Source: DASYAN01 sp963727755 (GTDB taxonomy: Bacteria; Chloroflexota; Ktedonobacteria; Ktedonobacterales; Ktedonobacteraceae). From it: DNA of 64,000 nucleotides. A program made the translations under genes and the position numbers. The stretch is from the NCBI GenBank assembly GCA_963727755.1, contig CAVSHN010000016.1:62001-126000 (forward strand). Reading direction: 5' to 3'. Positions 7,340 to 16,722 of the stretch are shown one piece after another; position 1 is the first letter of the stretch; every line of letters begins with the position of its first letter. The notes under the pieces are model-generated. The model was not told the origin of the DNA. It made no database searches and saw only the letters and a list, made by a program, of their open reading frames with translations.

Positions 7340-9760
7340 CTATGAAGTAGGTGCACAGGTACGAATAAGACTTATCGAGACCTGACCGAGAGAATTTTCA
7401 TTTGTCTGGGTAAGCAGAGAAAGCCCTTCATTAGAAGCAATCACAATACTCTTTACCACAGAAAGATTGCTCGAGACATATTGACTAGTATATTGCAAGG
7501 GAGAAGCCACAGCACCGCCTCCCTGTCCCTGAGCAGGTGTAGCAACCGCAGTACCTGTTGGACTAGCAGCAGCCGTGCTAGTAGAATTGCTAGGCACATA
7601 GTGAAGCTGCAGAATACGATGGTTTGAGTTATCAACCACAAACAGATACATGGTTTGATCTATTAACCCAGCAGCTAAGAGCGTCGCCCCAGTGATATTG
7701 GCAAAGGGCTGCTGGATGTCTCTAGATGACTGTGCAGTTGGAACAACAAGAGGAGTATCCCACTGAAAGTCCTGTGCATCCACTCCCACAGGCATTGCAA
7801 TGGCCCCTGGCAATGTGATATCCAGCGCAGAAGCAGTCGACGCATTGCTACTAAACGAGAGGCTTTTGATATGACCATCCTGCGTCAACAAAAACAACTG
7901 CTGATTGGGAAACGCCGCCGCGCTGATGAGAGGTGGCGAAACAGAAATTTGCACATGCGGTGGTTCATCCGTCAAACGACCTGTATTATAGTCTAAAATA
8001 TCTAGCGTGGATGCATTGCTTGCAGTCAAGAGGAGATAGACATCGGAACCCCAGACAGTCATCAGTTTGGGCTGTTCACCGTTCTTGAGCCACTTCGGGT
8101 CAACCGGACGAGGAGAATTGATCACATCTGTTAAAATCCCATTTGCATCCGCGTTAAACACATGCAGGCTATAACTAACCGGAGTGCTTCCCTGACTAGC
8201 CTGTTTTGTCACCACAAAGAGATGCTGTCCATCACTAGCAAGCAAAATTGGCACGGCCCTGTTAACCAAGGGCACTTTCATCCCCGGGCTCTTCGGTCCT
8301 TTGAACAAGTACAGATTTGAATCGCCCCCCAGCAGATACGAGAAAACTGTCTGACCCCTTTGGACTAAGGTCATCATCGGAGATTGCCCTCCGATACTGG
8401 CCATATTGAGAACATTTGTACTAGCCATCGTCTTACACAAAGAAAGAATTGCTTCTTGTTGATTATAGTCTGCAATAGCTTGTCTCCCCTTGCTCTGAAG
8501 ACTGTTCTGCAAAGTAGCAAATCTGTCAGCCTGTGGTCCTATGAGGAAAGGGCTCTGAGCACTGCGTAAATCAGCCTGAGCTGCTACCAGTTTCTGAAGG
8601 GCATTCACGACATCCTTATCAGGATTAGCCTGACTGATCAGAGCTGCTGCTTGATCGAACTTCTGACCTGCAGCGGTTTGCAATTTCAAACAATAATATG
8701 CACCACAAGCAAAAAGCGCCACGATAAGAACCACTAATACGGCTAATGTTGGATAGAGAAGACGATTGGGCTTACGCATCGCTGACATTATTACAGGTGG
8801 AGGTGATATTATATTACTGCCAGGAGAGAACAATGGGACACTAGGTGCATTTAAGGGAGCACTGGGGATACGTCCTTCATCAACACGCATGGCCATACTC
8901 AGTGTTGAAGTAGAAGGTCGTCCTAAAATCGCTGTATCCTCGTCAGCACTTACATCAGAACCACCAACATGTACAAGATGTCGTGTCGTTGGAGAGTCTG
9001 TACCCAACTCATGCACACGCACAACAATTGCTGTGATATTATCAGGTCCTCCATTCTCATTGGCACGCTCAACTAAGTGATAAACACTCTCCTGTGGTAC
9101 ATATTTCTCAACAATAGCACGCAGATCATCCTCGTAAACCGAACCTGAGAGACCATCTGTACAGAGAATAAGACAGTCACCCTCCGCTAACTCCTCAGTG
9201 AAAACATCTACTTCAACATCAGCCTGGGTTCCCAAACACCGTGTAATCACATTCCGCTGCGCATGCGAACGCGCTTGGTCGCGTGTGAGTAAACCCGCAC
9301 GGACTTGCTCCTCCACCCAAGAATGATCTTGCGATACCTGCTTGACCTGACCATTACGAATAACATACGCCCGACTATCACCAACATTTGCAATATACGC
9401 TACGCAGCCACGCAATACAGCCGAAACACACGTAGTTCCCATACCACTACGTAGCATATTTTCTGCTGCCCGCTGATGAATAATTGTATTAGCACGCTTA
9501 ATCGCATTCATCAATGAGAGAGCAATATCTTCACAATCATCCTGATAATATGTCATAGTAACCGTGTCAACAGCAATTTCGCTCGCCACTTCCCCCGCTG
9601 CATGCCCACCCATGCCATCAGCCACAATAAAGAGCGCACCTTTCCTTGCCATCACCTGCTCATCTTTCGGGATGACATAGGCCATATTATCTTCATTATG
9701 GGGACGTTTGCGGCCCACATCTGTTAGCTGCGCGACATCGAGCCGGAGTTGCTTGGACAA
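7340..9760 (-). CDS. membrane-anchored PP2C-type Ser/Thr phosphatase
   Basis: 806 aa. Residues about 1-250 are a complete PP2C/Stp1-like domain with metal-binding motifs RPHNEDN, VADGMGGHAAGE, CTDGLSG and GPDNITAIV. A linker to about residue 330 is followed by one transmembrane helix (about 334-358, LLYPTLAVLVVLIVALFACG). Some 450 extracytoplasmic residues follow, first helical, then a beta-rich region resembling a propeller. The layout suggests a phosphatase that opposes the Ser/Thr kinases of this genome and is tuned by an external domain. The catalytic call is firm, the sensor role inferred. Confidence 0.9.
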   Translation of the reverse strand: MSKQLRLDVAQLTDVGRKRPHNEDNMAYVIPKDEQVMARKGALFIVADGMGGHAAGEVASEIAVDTVTMTYYQDDCEDIALSLMNAIKRANTIIHQRAAENMLRSGMGTTCVSAVLRGCVAYIANVGDSRAYVIRNGQVKQVSQDHSWVEEQVRAGLLTRDQARSHAQRNVITRCLGTQADVEVDVFTEELAEGDCLILCTDGLSGSVYEDDLRAIVEKYVPQESVYHLVERANENGGPDNITAIVVRVHELGTDSPTTRHLVHVGGSDVSADEDTAILGRPSTSTLSMAMRVDEGRIPSAPLNAPSVPLFSPGSNIISPPPVIMSAMRKPNRLLYPTLAVLVVLIVALFACGAYYCLKLQTAAGQKFDQAAALISQANPDKDVVNALQKLVAAQADLRSAQSPFLIGPQADRFATLQNSLQSKGRQAIADYNQQEAILSLCKTMASTNVLNMASIGGQSPMMTLVQRGQTVFSYLLGGDSNLYLFKGPKSPGMKVPLVNRAVPILLASDGQHLFVVTKQASQGSTPVSYSLHVFNADANGILTDVINSPRPVDPKWLKNGEQPKLMTVWGSDVYLLLTASNASTLDILDYNTGRLTDEPPHVQISVSPPLISAAAFPNQQLFLLTQDGHIKSLSFSSNASTASALDITLPGAIAMPVGVDAQDFQWDTPLVVPTAQSSRDIQQPFANITGATLLAAGLIDQTMYLFVVDNSNHRILQLHYVPSNSTSTAAASPTGTAVATPAQGQGGGAVASPLQYTSQYVSSNLSVVKSIVIASNEGLSLLTQTNENSLGQVSISLIRTCAPTS

Positions 9761-10176
9761 CGTGACACTCTGCTTTCTAAAAAGTCCTCAACAAGGTTAC
9801 TAGCACTTGCGATAATCTGCAAGAATGCAGCTATGATAGCAGAATTGGCAAAGAAAGGCAATAGGATGAGCCCTAGGGTACTGTATCTTTGGCTAATGGT
9901 CAGCCCCTGCTGAAGCGAGAGTTTCAAGCTCAATTCTCAGCCACGAAAACCAGCACCCTTAGAGAATGATACAGTATCCTCTCTTTTCAGGGAACGTTTC
10001 CAATACTTCTATCATCCCTACGCATTGCTTGCTAAAGGACACAGAAAAAAGGCACACAGTTGTTACCAGAGAAAAATCAGAGACGTTAGTTATTCAGAGG
10101 TCGGCGCGAAACCCCGCCTTAATAAGATGTGGGTGTAGAAACTACAAAAATATTTGACAGATAGAGGGCCCTCTAT
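9761..10176. other. intergenic region upstream of the exopolysaccharide operon
   Basis: 416 bp between the divergent phosphatase and glycosyltransferase genes. No convincing coding frame is seen. It probably holds both promoters. A short GC-rich hairpin candidate (GGCG...CGCC near 10103-10118) and a perfect 16-bp palindrome next to the downstream ATG are the only marked structures. Confidence 0.5.
10161..10176. promoter_or_regulatory. perfect 16-bp palindrome abutting the start codon
   Basis: ATAGAGGGCCCTCTAT is a perfect palindrome whose last base directly precedes the ATG of the first exopolysaccharide glycosyltransferase. It includes the only purine-rich (GAGGG) ribosome-binding candidate, so a protein bound there, or an RNA duplex, would block translation initiation. 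Operator function is inferred. Confidence 0.45.
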
Positions 10177-11355
10177 ATGCATATAGGCATCAATGCTCAG
10201 CTCCTATCCTATGGTCAGAACTATCGCAACGGCGGTGTCAGCCGTTATATTCGCTATTTGCTGACAGCACTGGTCAAGCAGCCAGGAGATAATACATATA
10301 CCGTGTTCGTGAACGGACAGGATATTATTAACCGCCTTGTACCACACTCTCAAATTGCTTATGTGTCTGCTCCATGGCCCGAAAAGCAACCAATTGTCAG
10401 AGTGGCATGGGAACAGATGACCCTTCCCACTCTTATACGACAGAAGCATATTGATGTTTTACATTCTCCAGTCAATGTGTGCCCTGAATTGCTACCGCGC
10501 AGTTGTGCTAGCGTTGTTACACTGCATGATCTGGCATTTTTACGCTTTCCTCATGTCTTAACACGAGTAAAGCGCATGTATCATCAAACATTCACCATAC
10601 GCAGTTTACGGCGCTCAACACTATTAATTACTGATTCTGACTGTACAAGACGGGATGCACATGAACTGGTGGGGATACCAAATGAACGTATACAGACAGT
10701 TTATCCATGTATTGATGAACGTTTCTCCTGTATACGTGACGAAGCCCAAATAGGTTCCTTCCTCCAACAACAAGGACTAGGAGACGGATATCTTCTCTAT
10801 CTTGGGACGCTGGAGCCACGCAAGAATATCACAAGGCTGATTGATGCCTATGTCCTGGCAAGGCAACAATACATGCTACGAGAAAAGCTTGTCCTAGCTG
10901 GAGGAAAAGGCTGGCTTTATGATGCTATCTTTGAAAAGGTTCGCCAATTGGGGCTCGAGACAGAAGTGCTTTTTCCAGGGTATGTGAAGGATGAAGAGCA
11001 AGTATTGTGGTATCAAGCGGCAACGGCCTTTGTTTATCCTTCGCTCTACGAAGGCTTTGGCATCCCCGTTGCCGAAGCTCTGGCCTGTGGCACACCAGTA
11101 GTAACCACAAATGTTTCCAGTCTGCCAGAGGCAGGAATGGGTCTAGCACTCTGCATTGATCCCCACGATACTCAGACACTAGCAGACGCATTATATCGTG
11201 CCTCAACCGATCAAGCCCTAAGAGAGAAATGTCTTACACAGGCTCCAGCGGTGGCCCAAAAGTTTTCCGCCTCGACCCTGGCTACACAAACTCTGGCCGC
11301 CTATGAGCAAGCAGCAAAATTACATGCACAAATACGTTCCCATCAACGTTTATAG
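10177..11355 (+). CDS. glycosyltransferase family 4 (GT-B)
   Basis: 392 aa. N-terminal acceptor domain starts MHIGINAQLL with GGVSRYIRYLLTAL. The C-terminal donor domain has LYLGTLEPRKNITRLIDAY and EGFGIPVAEALACGTPVVTTN, the E-x7-E motif of retaining GT4 enzymes. It transfers a sugar from a nucleotide- or lipid-activated donor to a growing glycan on the cytoplasmic face. First gene of a co-directional operon with a polyprenyl sugar transferase, a second GT and chain-length genes, so a role in exopolysaccharide synthesis is likely. Sugar specificity cannot be read. Confidence 0.9.
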   Translation: MHIGINAQLLSYGQNYRNGGVSRYIRYLLTALVKQPGDNTYTVFVNGQDIINRLVPHSQIAYVSAPWPEKQPIVRVAWEQMTLPTLIRQKHIDVLHSPVNVCPELLPRSCASVVTLHDLAFLRFPHVLTRVKRMYHQTFTIRSLRRSTLLITDSDCTRRDAHELVGIPNERIQTVYPCIDERFSCIRDEAQIGSFLQQQGLGDGYLLYLGTLEPRKNITRLIDAYVLARQQYMLREKLVLAGGKGWLYDAIFEKVRQLGLETEVLFPGYVKDEEQVLWYQAATAFVYPSLYEGFGIPVAEALACGTPVVTTNVSSLPEAGMGLALCIDPHDTQTLADALYRASTDQALREKCLTQAPAVAQKFSASTLATQTLAAYEQAAKLHAQIRSHQRL

Positions 11356-11397
11356 TTTGTCGAATAGTATCTCAGAGAATAGTAGGTAGTAGGTATT

Positions 11398-13005
11398 ATG
11401 GCTCGAACCATGCATAGTAGTCATGTATCACAAGGACTCAAAGTAGACACAAGAGTAGAAACTTTCGAAATGACAGCAGGTGGAGCAACTGGGCAAATCT
11501 TAAGAGCTATCTCCAAAAGGCGCTCACACCGCCAACAATGGCGCATCTTCGAATGCGTCTTTATGATTATTCTGGATGTACTTCTGTTAATTGCAGCCTT
11601 TTCTCTGGCATACATCATCAGGTTCGATTTGCTTGGCCATAGCCCATGGCTTACTCAACTTCATGTCCTCCTTAAAGACACAGGAACGAGTCAGCCAAGA
11701 CAGCCTAGCTACTATATACCGCAGGCAGTCTTCTTTGTGATAGGCCTAATTACCATCTTTGCTCTTCGCAGGTTATATCATCTGCGTCTAGCTGGAAGCT
11801 GGTTTCGACAAGTGTGGATTATCATGCTTTCAACTAGCATTGGCATAGCCCTATTGATTGCTTACAATTACCTGTTTGAGTATTCAGCGAAATCGATTAT
11901 ACTGCTTGCCCAATCACGTTTGTTGATTCTCTTCGTCTGGCTATCCACAATCATTGTGCTCAGCCTAGAACGTTTAGTTATCTCGACAGCCGTTGGCATA
12001 CTCCACCGTATGGGCTTTGGCGAGAGTCGCCTGCTCGTCGTTGGATCAGGACGTGTGGGGAAAATGATCATGCAACACATTGCGGCAAACCCCAATCTGG
12101 GCTATGCAATTGTGGGTTTTCTTCATGACCTGAGTGAGCCTCCCGGAGATTTTGGACGCTTTAAGATGCTGGGCACCATTGATGATATTGGACCAGTTAT
12201 TCGCTCCATGCAGATCGATGAAGTCATTATCGCTTTGCCTGCGCACATGCACCAACAAGTCATTCGTAGCCTCAAGCTCTGTGAACGCTTGGGAACTTCA
12301 TTCAACCTTATTCCCGACCTCTACGAGTTAAGCTTGTCACGCATCGATATGGATGCCATCGAGGGCATTCCACTCATTGGCATCAAACAGGCCTCTCTCA
12401 ATAAGTGGCAAAGTTTGATCACACGACTGATCGATATAACTATTTCAGCTGCCGTCTTGATCATCGGCTCTCCATTGTGGCTTTTGCTTGCACTAGCAGT
12501 GCGTCTCAGTTCATCTGGACCTATCATCTATAAACAGACCCGCGTTGGCCTTAATGGACGAACGTTCCAGATTCATAAATTTCGCTCAATGTACAAAGAT
12601 GCCGATCAGCGGCTAGCACAGCTGCTCTCACAAAATGAGGCCAAAGGTCCTCTATTCAAAATGGTAAATGATCCACGTATCACACCTATCGGCAGATTCT
12701 TGCGCCGCACCAGCCTTGATGAAATCCCTCAGTTCGTCAACATTTTTAAAGGGGAGATGAGTCTAGTAGGGCCACGTCCAGCACTACCACGGGAAGTAGC
12801 CCAGTATCAAGAATGGCAGAAAGGACGGCTGGCAATCAAGCCTGGTCTGACCGGACTCTGGCAAGTACGCGGACGAAGCAATCTTACCTTTGATGAGGGT
12901 GTGCTGATGGACCTCTATTATATTGAAAATTGGTCGCTGCGTCTCTACATCCAGATTCTACTACGGACAATACCAGCAGTTCTATTCTCTCGAGGAGCCT
13001 ATTAG
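11398..13005 (+). CDS. undecaprenyl-phosphate sugar phosphotransferase
   Basis: 535 aa polyisoprenyl-phosphate hexose-1-phosphate transferase (WbaP/WcaJ type) that starts repeat-unit assembly by moving sugar-1-phosphate to undecaprenyl phosphate. Four to five N-terminal membrane helices (residues about 50-200) precede a nucleotide-binding-like region (SRLLVVGSGRVGKMIMQHI). A further helix precedes the catalytic domain with KFRSMYKDAD, RRTSLDEIPQFVNIFKGEMSLVGPRP and GLTGLWQVRGRS. Lies 42 bp after the first GT. A second ATG at 11410 is possible. Confidence 0.93.
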   Translation: MARTMHSSHVSQGLKVDTRVETFEMTAGGATGQILRAISKRRSHRQQWRIFECVFMIILDVLLLIAAFSLAYIIRFDLLGHSPWLTQLHVLLKDTGTSQPRQPSYYIPQAVFFVIGLITIFALRRLYHLRLAGSWFRQVWIIMLSTSIGIALLIAYNYLFEYSAKSIILLAQSRLLILFVWLSTIIVLSLERLVISTAVGILHRMGFGESRLLVVGSGRVGKMIMQHIAANPNLGYAIVGFLHDLSEPPGDFGRFKMLGTIDDIGPVIRSMQIDEVIIALPAHMHQQVIRSLKLCERLGTSFNLIPDLYELSLSRIDMDAIEGIPLIGIKQASLNKWQSLITRLIDITISAAVLIIGSPLWLLLALAVRLSSSGPIIYKQTRVGLNGRTFQIHKFRSMYKDADQRLAQLLSQNEAKGPLFKMVNDPRITPIGRFLRRTSLDEIPQFVNIFKGEMSLVGPRPALPREVAQYQEWQKGRLAIKPGLTGLWQVRGRSNLTFDEGVLMDLYYIENWSLRLYIQILLRTIPAVLFSRGAY

Positions 13006-13010
13006 ATCTC

Positions 13011-14147
13011 ATGAAAGTTGCATTAGTACACGATTACCTCAACCAAATGGGTGGTGCAGAACGGGTCGTGATAGCACTCCACGAGATGTTTCCCGATGCA
13101 CCTATTTATACATCAATCTACGATCCTACACGCGTTGACCCAGCTTTTCAGAAAATGGATATCCGTACGTCATTTATGCAAAAATTACCGATGGTAACCA
13201 AACACCATCAACCCTACTTGCCACTGTATCCCTTCGCGATGGAAAAGTTGGATCTACGCGGGTATGACCTAGTACTAAGTAGCTCCAGTGCCTTTGGCAA
13301 AGGAGTGATTACCCGACCAGAAACTATGCATATTTGTTACTGCCATACTCCTATGCGTTGGTGTTGGAACTACGAGGAGTATATCGAGCGTGAACATTTG
13401 GGGAAAGTGGCCCGCACCATCCTACCTTTTCTCATCACAAAACTACGCACATGGGATCAGATTAGTGCTATGCGTGTAGATCACTTCATCGCAAATTCGC
13501 CAATAGTCGCAGACCGCATTCGTAAATACTATCGACGTGAAGCCATCTATATTCCCCCTCCAGTAGAGGCAAGCCGCTTCGCGTTCGATCCTACGACAGA
13601 AGTAGAAGATTATTTTCTCGTTCTCAGCCGTCTGGTCCCATACAAGCGCATCGATCTCGCCATAGAAGCATGCAATCAGCTCCAATTACCACTGGTAATT
13701 ATTGGAAACGGACGCGATCTGCCACGGCTAAAACGCATAGCAGGGCCCACTATTCGCTTCCTGGGCAAACTCCCTGATCAGGAAGTCCTTCACTATTACA
13801 GTCATTGCCGCGCTTTCATTTTCCCTGGTGAAGAGGACTTTGGCATCACGCCATTAGAGGCACAGGCGAATGGACGTCCTGTGATTGCCTATGGTGCAGG
13901 TGGGGCTCTGGCCACAATCGTGGATGGGGTAACAGGAACGTTTTTCCACGAGCAAACTGTGGAGTCTTTGACAGCAGCTCTGGCATCATTCAACGAGCGT
14001 ACATTTGATCCTTTTGTCATTCGCAATCATGCCCTTGAATTTGATACGCCTCGCTTCCGAGGTCGTATTCTTCAGTTCATTGAGACAAAGATGAATGAGG
14101 GAAGATCTGCACAGATACCTCTGCCAACCACCAATGTGATACGCTAA
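13011..14147 (+). CDS. glycosyltransferase family 4, WbaZ-like
   Basis: 378 aa from the ATG at 13011, six bases after the preceding stop. The open frame extends upstream into the sugar transferase gene, but MKVALVHDYLNQMGGAERVV is the natural N-terminus of this family. C-terminal donor site: FPGEEDFGITPLEAQANGRPVIAYGAGGALATIVDGVTG. The MHICYCHTPMRWCWNY segment is typical of WbaZ/mannosyltransferase-like enzymes of O-antigen and exopolysaccharide clusters. Donor sugar unknown. Confidence 0.9.
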   Translation: MKVALVHDYLNQMGGAERVVIALHEMFPDAPIYTSIYDPTRVDPAFQKMDIRTSFMQKLPMVTKHHQPYLPLYPFAMEKLDLRGYDLVLSSSSAFGKGVITRPETMHICYCHTPMRWCWNYEEYIEREHLGKVARTILPFLITKLRTWDQISAMRVDHFIANSPIVADRIRKYYRREAIYIPPPVEASRFAFDPTTEVEDYFLVLSRLVPYKRIDLAIEACNQLQLPLVIIGNGRDLPRLKRIAGPTIRFLGKLPDQEVLHYYSHCRAFIFPGEEDFGITPLEAQANGRPVIAYGAGGALATIVDGVTGTFFHEQTVESLTAALASFNERTFDPFVIRNHALEFDTPRFRGRILQFIETKMNEGRSAQIPLPTTNVIR

Positions 14148-14191
14148 AAATAGCAGCAAAAGAAAAGACAACAGAAAGGCTTATCTTTAGA

Positions 14192-14998
14192 GTGGAACTA
14201 CGAATTTATGGTCAAATACTGTGGAGGCGGATCTGGCTTGTGGCACTTGTAGTCGCAATCGCAGCTATCTATGTCGCCTACCAGTACTACGAATCGCATA
14301 AAACAGACAGTGGAGCACTAACCTATCAGGCTACTGTCAGCATACACATTGGCCCTCAGTCTGCAATACATTCTCAAAGCTATACTGATTATATCAATTC
14401 ATCAGGTTCCCTCGCAGACGAATTTGTGACAGGACCAACCCTTACTTCTGATACCTTCGCCAAGCAGGTCATTCAGCAGGTCCAGAATGATATGAGTACT
14501 ATTGAGCAGCACTATGCAAATCCCTCTCTGGGCAACTGGAAAGACCCTTCAACTATCATTAAAGCTCTTAGCACTACACGTGCTCACAGCACGGTGACAA
14601 TCAGTGTGAATTGGAATACCGAAGCAGGCGCTTGGGCAATTGCGAAGGCCATCGGAGAAGTTTGTGAAACCAACATGTCAAAATACCTGGACTATCAAGC
14701 TGCTGCACCTAATTCACAGATCTCTGCTAGTGCTGGGTATCTTATTGTTGGAGCAAATGTGGTCAACCAGCCCACAACCCCAACACAAGTGGAGAATGCA
14801 GCAGCAATCACGAAAAAGACACAACTGCTCGCAATTCTTTTGGTTGGGCTAATCATCGGCATAGCATTGGCATTCTTTGTTGAATACCTCGATGATCGTA
14901 TTTACCGATCCGAAGAGGTTATCCAACTTCTTCAACTTCCTATGTACGGAGAAATACCTCAGGCTCCAGTCCCAGGGCAGTCTAAGGCACGTATATAG
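14192..14998 (+). CDS. Wzz/YveK-type polysaccharide chain-length protein
   Basis: 268 aa from a GTG start. Two membrane helices, residues about 10-32 (WRRIWLVALVVAIAAIYVAY) and about 208-230 (QLLAILLVGLIIGIALAFFVEYLDD), flank an extracytoplasmic domain. The cytoplasmic tail is VEYLDDRIYRSEEVIQLL. This is the architecture of Wzz/YveK co-polymerases that set polysaccharide length and pair with a cytoplasmic BY-kinase-type ATPase, here the gene at 15234. Confidence 0.83.
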   Translation: MELRIYGQILWRRIWLVALVVAIAAIYVAYQYYESHKTDSGALTYQATVSIHIGPQSAIHSQSYTDYINSSGSLADEFVTGPTLTSDTFAKQVIQQVQNDMSTIEQHYANPSLGNWKDPSTIIKALSTTRAHSTVTISVNWNTEAGAWAIAKAIGEVCETNMSKYLDYQAAAPNSQISASAGYLIVGANVVNQPTTPTQVENAAAITKKTQLLAILLVGLIIGIALAFFVEYLDDRIYRSEEVIQLLQLPMYGEIPQAPVPGQSKARI

Positions 14999-15233
14999 TA
15001 TAGTAGTAAAGGATTCGGCTGGCAAGACACAGGGACTTTAACCAGTAGAGTGGGGACTCCCTCGCTGGCTTTAGCCTTTTAGCACTTGCTGCTTGACAAA
15101 GACAGTCAATTAACATACTATGAAGTACGAAAAGATGTGCTGCGGTAGATTTGGAAAACGATAATCAAGCAGCAAGGAATAAAAAAGTCGTCTTCGCTTC
15201 CTTATATGCCAAGATAGACATAAGGAGTTTTGC

Positions 15234-15956
15234 GTGGGCATACTCTCACAAGAGCAGTTAGCACTGCTCACAGATTATGATCCAACAACACAATATAGCA
15301 TAGCTTACCATACTGTTTATAATGCTATTTGTTTTAATTTGGGCGAAAAGCAAAAAGAGCAGTTCGCAATTCTGCTTGTATCTCCTACAGCTTATGCAGG
15401 GCAAGCAACTGCTCCAGCCAATATTGCCATCGCGGCAGCACAGAGCGGTACTCCTACCATTCTTGTCGATGCTGATTTGCATAACCCGAGTCTCCAGCAG
15501 CGCTTTGGCACGGAAAAGCAAAAGGGGTTAAGCAATCTCCTTTCACAAGATACTATTACCGCACAACAACTTGCTCAGCAGATGAGCAAGACATTTATTC
15601 CAGACCTCTACTTACTGGGTGCAGGGCCAGCCATGCCACAGTCAGTCGAGATCAGGCGCTTTCTTTTCAGCAAACTGGACGATATTATTACCGGCTTACG
15701 CCTCTTCCTCAAAGATGCCGAAAGCCAATCTAGCTTGATTATTTTTCATAGCCTACCGGTACTATGTGACATTGACGCAGCCTTGATTAGTTCACGCATG
15801 GACCAGACGTTCTTGACTATTGCAACTGGCCATACAACACGTGCACAGGCTAAGCGAGCACAGGAACAGCTTGAGCAGGCTCATGCTAAACTAGCTGGTT
15901 TCATTATGCTCGAATACCTAGACACTGCCCACAACATACGATCGATCAGTGCGTAG
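15234..15956 (+). CDS. CpsD/CapB-like protein with degenerate P-loop
   Basis: 240 aa from a GTG start behind AAGGAG. The fold resembles the cytoplasmic BY-kinase/ParA-like partner of Wzz proteins. The Walker A' strand TPTILVDADLHNPSLQQRFG and the downstream GLSNLLS segment are intact. Where the Walker A loop (normally S-x-x-x-G-E-G-K-S/T) should be, the sequence is SPTAYAGQATAPANIAIAAA, with no lysine. No Tyr-rich C-terminal tail is visible. It probably no longer hydrolyses ATP or autophosphorylates and may be a structural partner of the chain-length protein 235 bp upstream. Confidence 0.75.
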   Translation: MGILSQEQLALLTDYDPTTQYSIAYHTVYNAICFNLGEKQKEQFAILLVSPTAYAGQATAPANIAIAAAQSGTPTILVDADLHNPSLQQRFGTEKQKGLSNLLSQDTITAQQLAQQMSKTFIPDLYLLGAGPAMPQSVEIRRFLFSKLDDIITGLRLFLKDAESQSSLIIFHSLPVLCDIDAALISSRMDQTFLTIATGHTTRAQAKRAQEQLEQAHAKLAGFIMLEYLDTAHNIRSISA

Positions 15957-16029
15957 GCACGGGACTTGCTCAAGTGGTTTGTGGAGTGTAATCAATCTGT
16001 TTTACTACATTTTGAAAGGCAGAAACTGT

Positions 16030-16686
16030 ATGCAAGGACAGCCAGGAAAAAACAATAAGTCCTGGGATAGGGATTGGGAAAACGAGCGCGAGAGACTAAC
16101 GAGAACACGGTTAACTGCTATCACAGCAACGGGCCAGCACCGAGCAATACCACAGCGACCTGCCGGTATGACTCGCCTTAAAACACCGCCAGATACGCCG
16201 CGCGTAGCACGGCCGCAACGAGAAACGGTGCCACCAAATAAGGTACGACGTCGCATTATTGTTCTGGGAAGTGTTTTTGCTATTGCAGCTATCATCGCAT
16301 GTGCTGTAGGAGTCTTGCTTGCAAGAGGTATGATTCAGAGTAGCGGACCAGCAAGCGTCATAAACGATTTCTTTAACGGGATCTCTAGTGATAACTATGA
16401 ACAGGCCTATCAGGACCTTGGTCCTGCAATTACGCTCCAGCTTAACCAGCAGGATTTCATTAAGCAAGCGCAGAACCTCGATCAGCAATATGGACCAATC
16501 ACAGACTATCAAGAGGTCGCCAATAGCGCCACAAATCAGGACAATAGTCAAGGCTATACATTTACCATTACGCGTAGCAAGCTTAAGAAGCCGTATACTC
16601 TCCATTTTGTCCTTCAGCAAGACCCTAATGAAGTCTGGAAAATTAGCAACTACGGCACTAGCCTGGGACCACCCGTTGGACAATAG
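16030..16686 (+). CDS. single-pass membrane protein, DUF4878-like outer domain
   Basis: 218 aa from the ATG at 16030 (GAAAGG upstream). The frame opens 27 codons earlier but lacks support there. The N-terminal 75 residues are charged and basic, probably cytoplasmic and disordered. One membrane helix spans about 76-98 (IIVLGSVFAIAAIIACAVGVLLA). The outer domain (SVINDFFNGISSDNYEQAYQDLGP...) resembles the NTF2-like DUF4878 fold used by small extracytoplasmic domains. Last gene of the exopolysaccharide run; function unknown. Confidence 0.75.
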   Translation: MQGQPGKNNKSWDRDWENERERLTRTRLTAITATGQHRAIPQRPAGMTRLKTPPDTPRVARPQRETVPPNKVRRRIIVLGSVFAIAAIIACAVGVLLARGMIQSSGPASVINDFFNGISSDNYEQAYQDLGPAITLQLNQQDFIKQAQNLDQQYGPITDYQEVANSATNQDNSQGYTFTITRSKLKKPYTLHFVLQQDPNEVWKISNYGTSLGPPVGQ

Positions 16687-16722
16687 GAGGTATACGCTTT
16701 AGAGCGTAGATTTGCTATTAGC

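Noticed and set aside
9966..10157. 63-codon ORF upstream of the exopolysaccharide operon
   Set aside because: No RBS, unnatural composition, and it lies in a probable promoter region.
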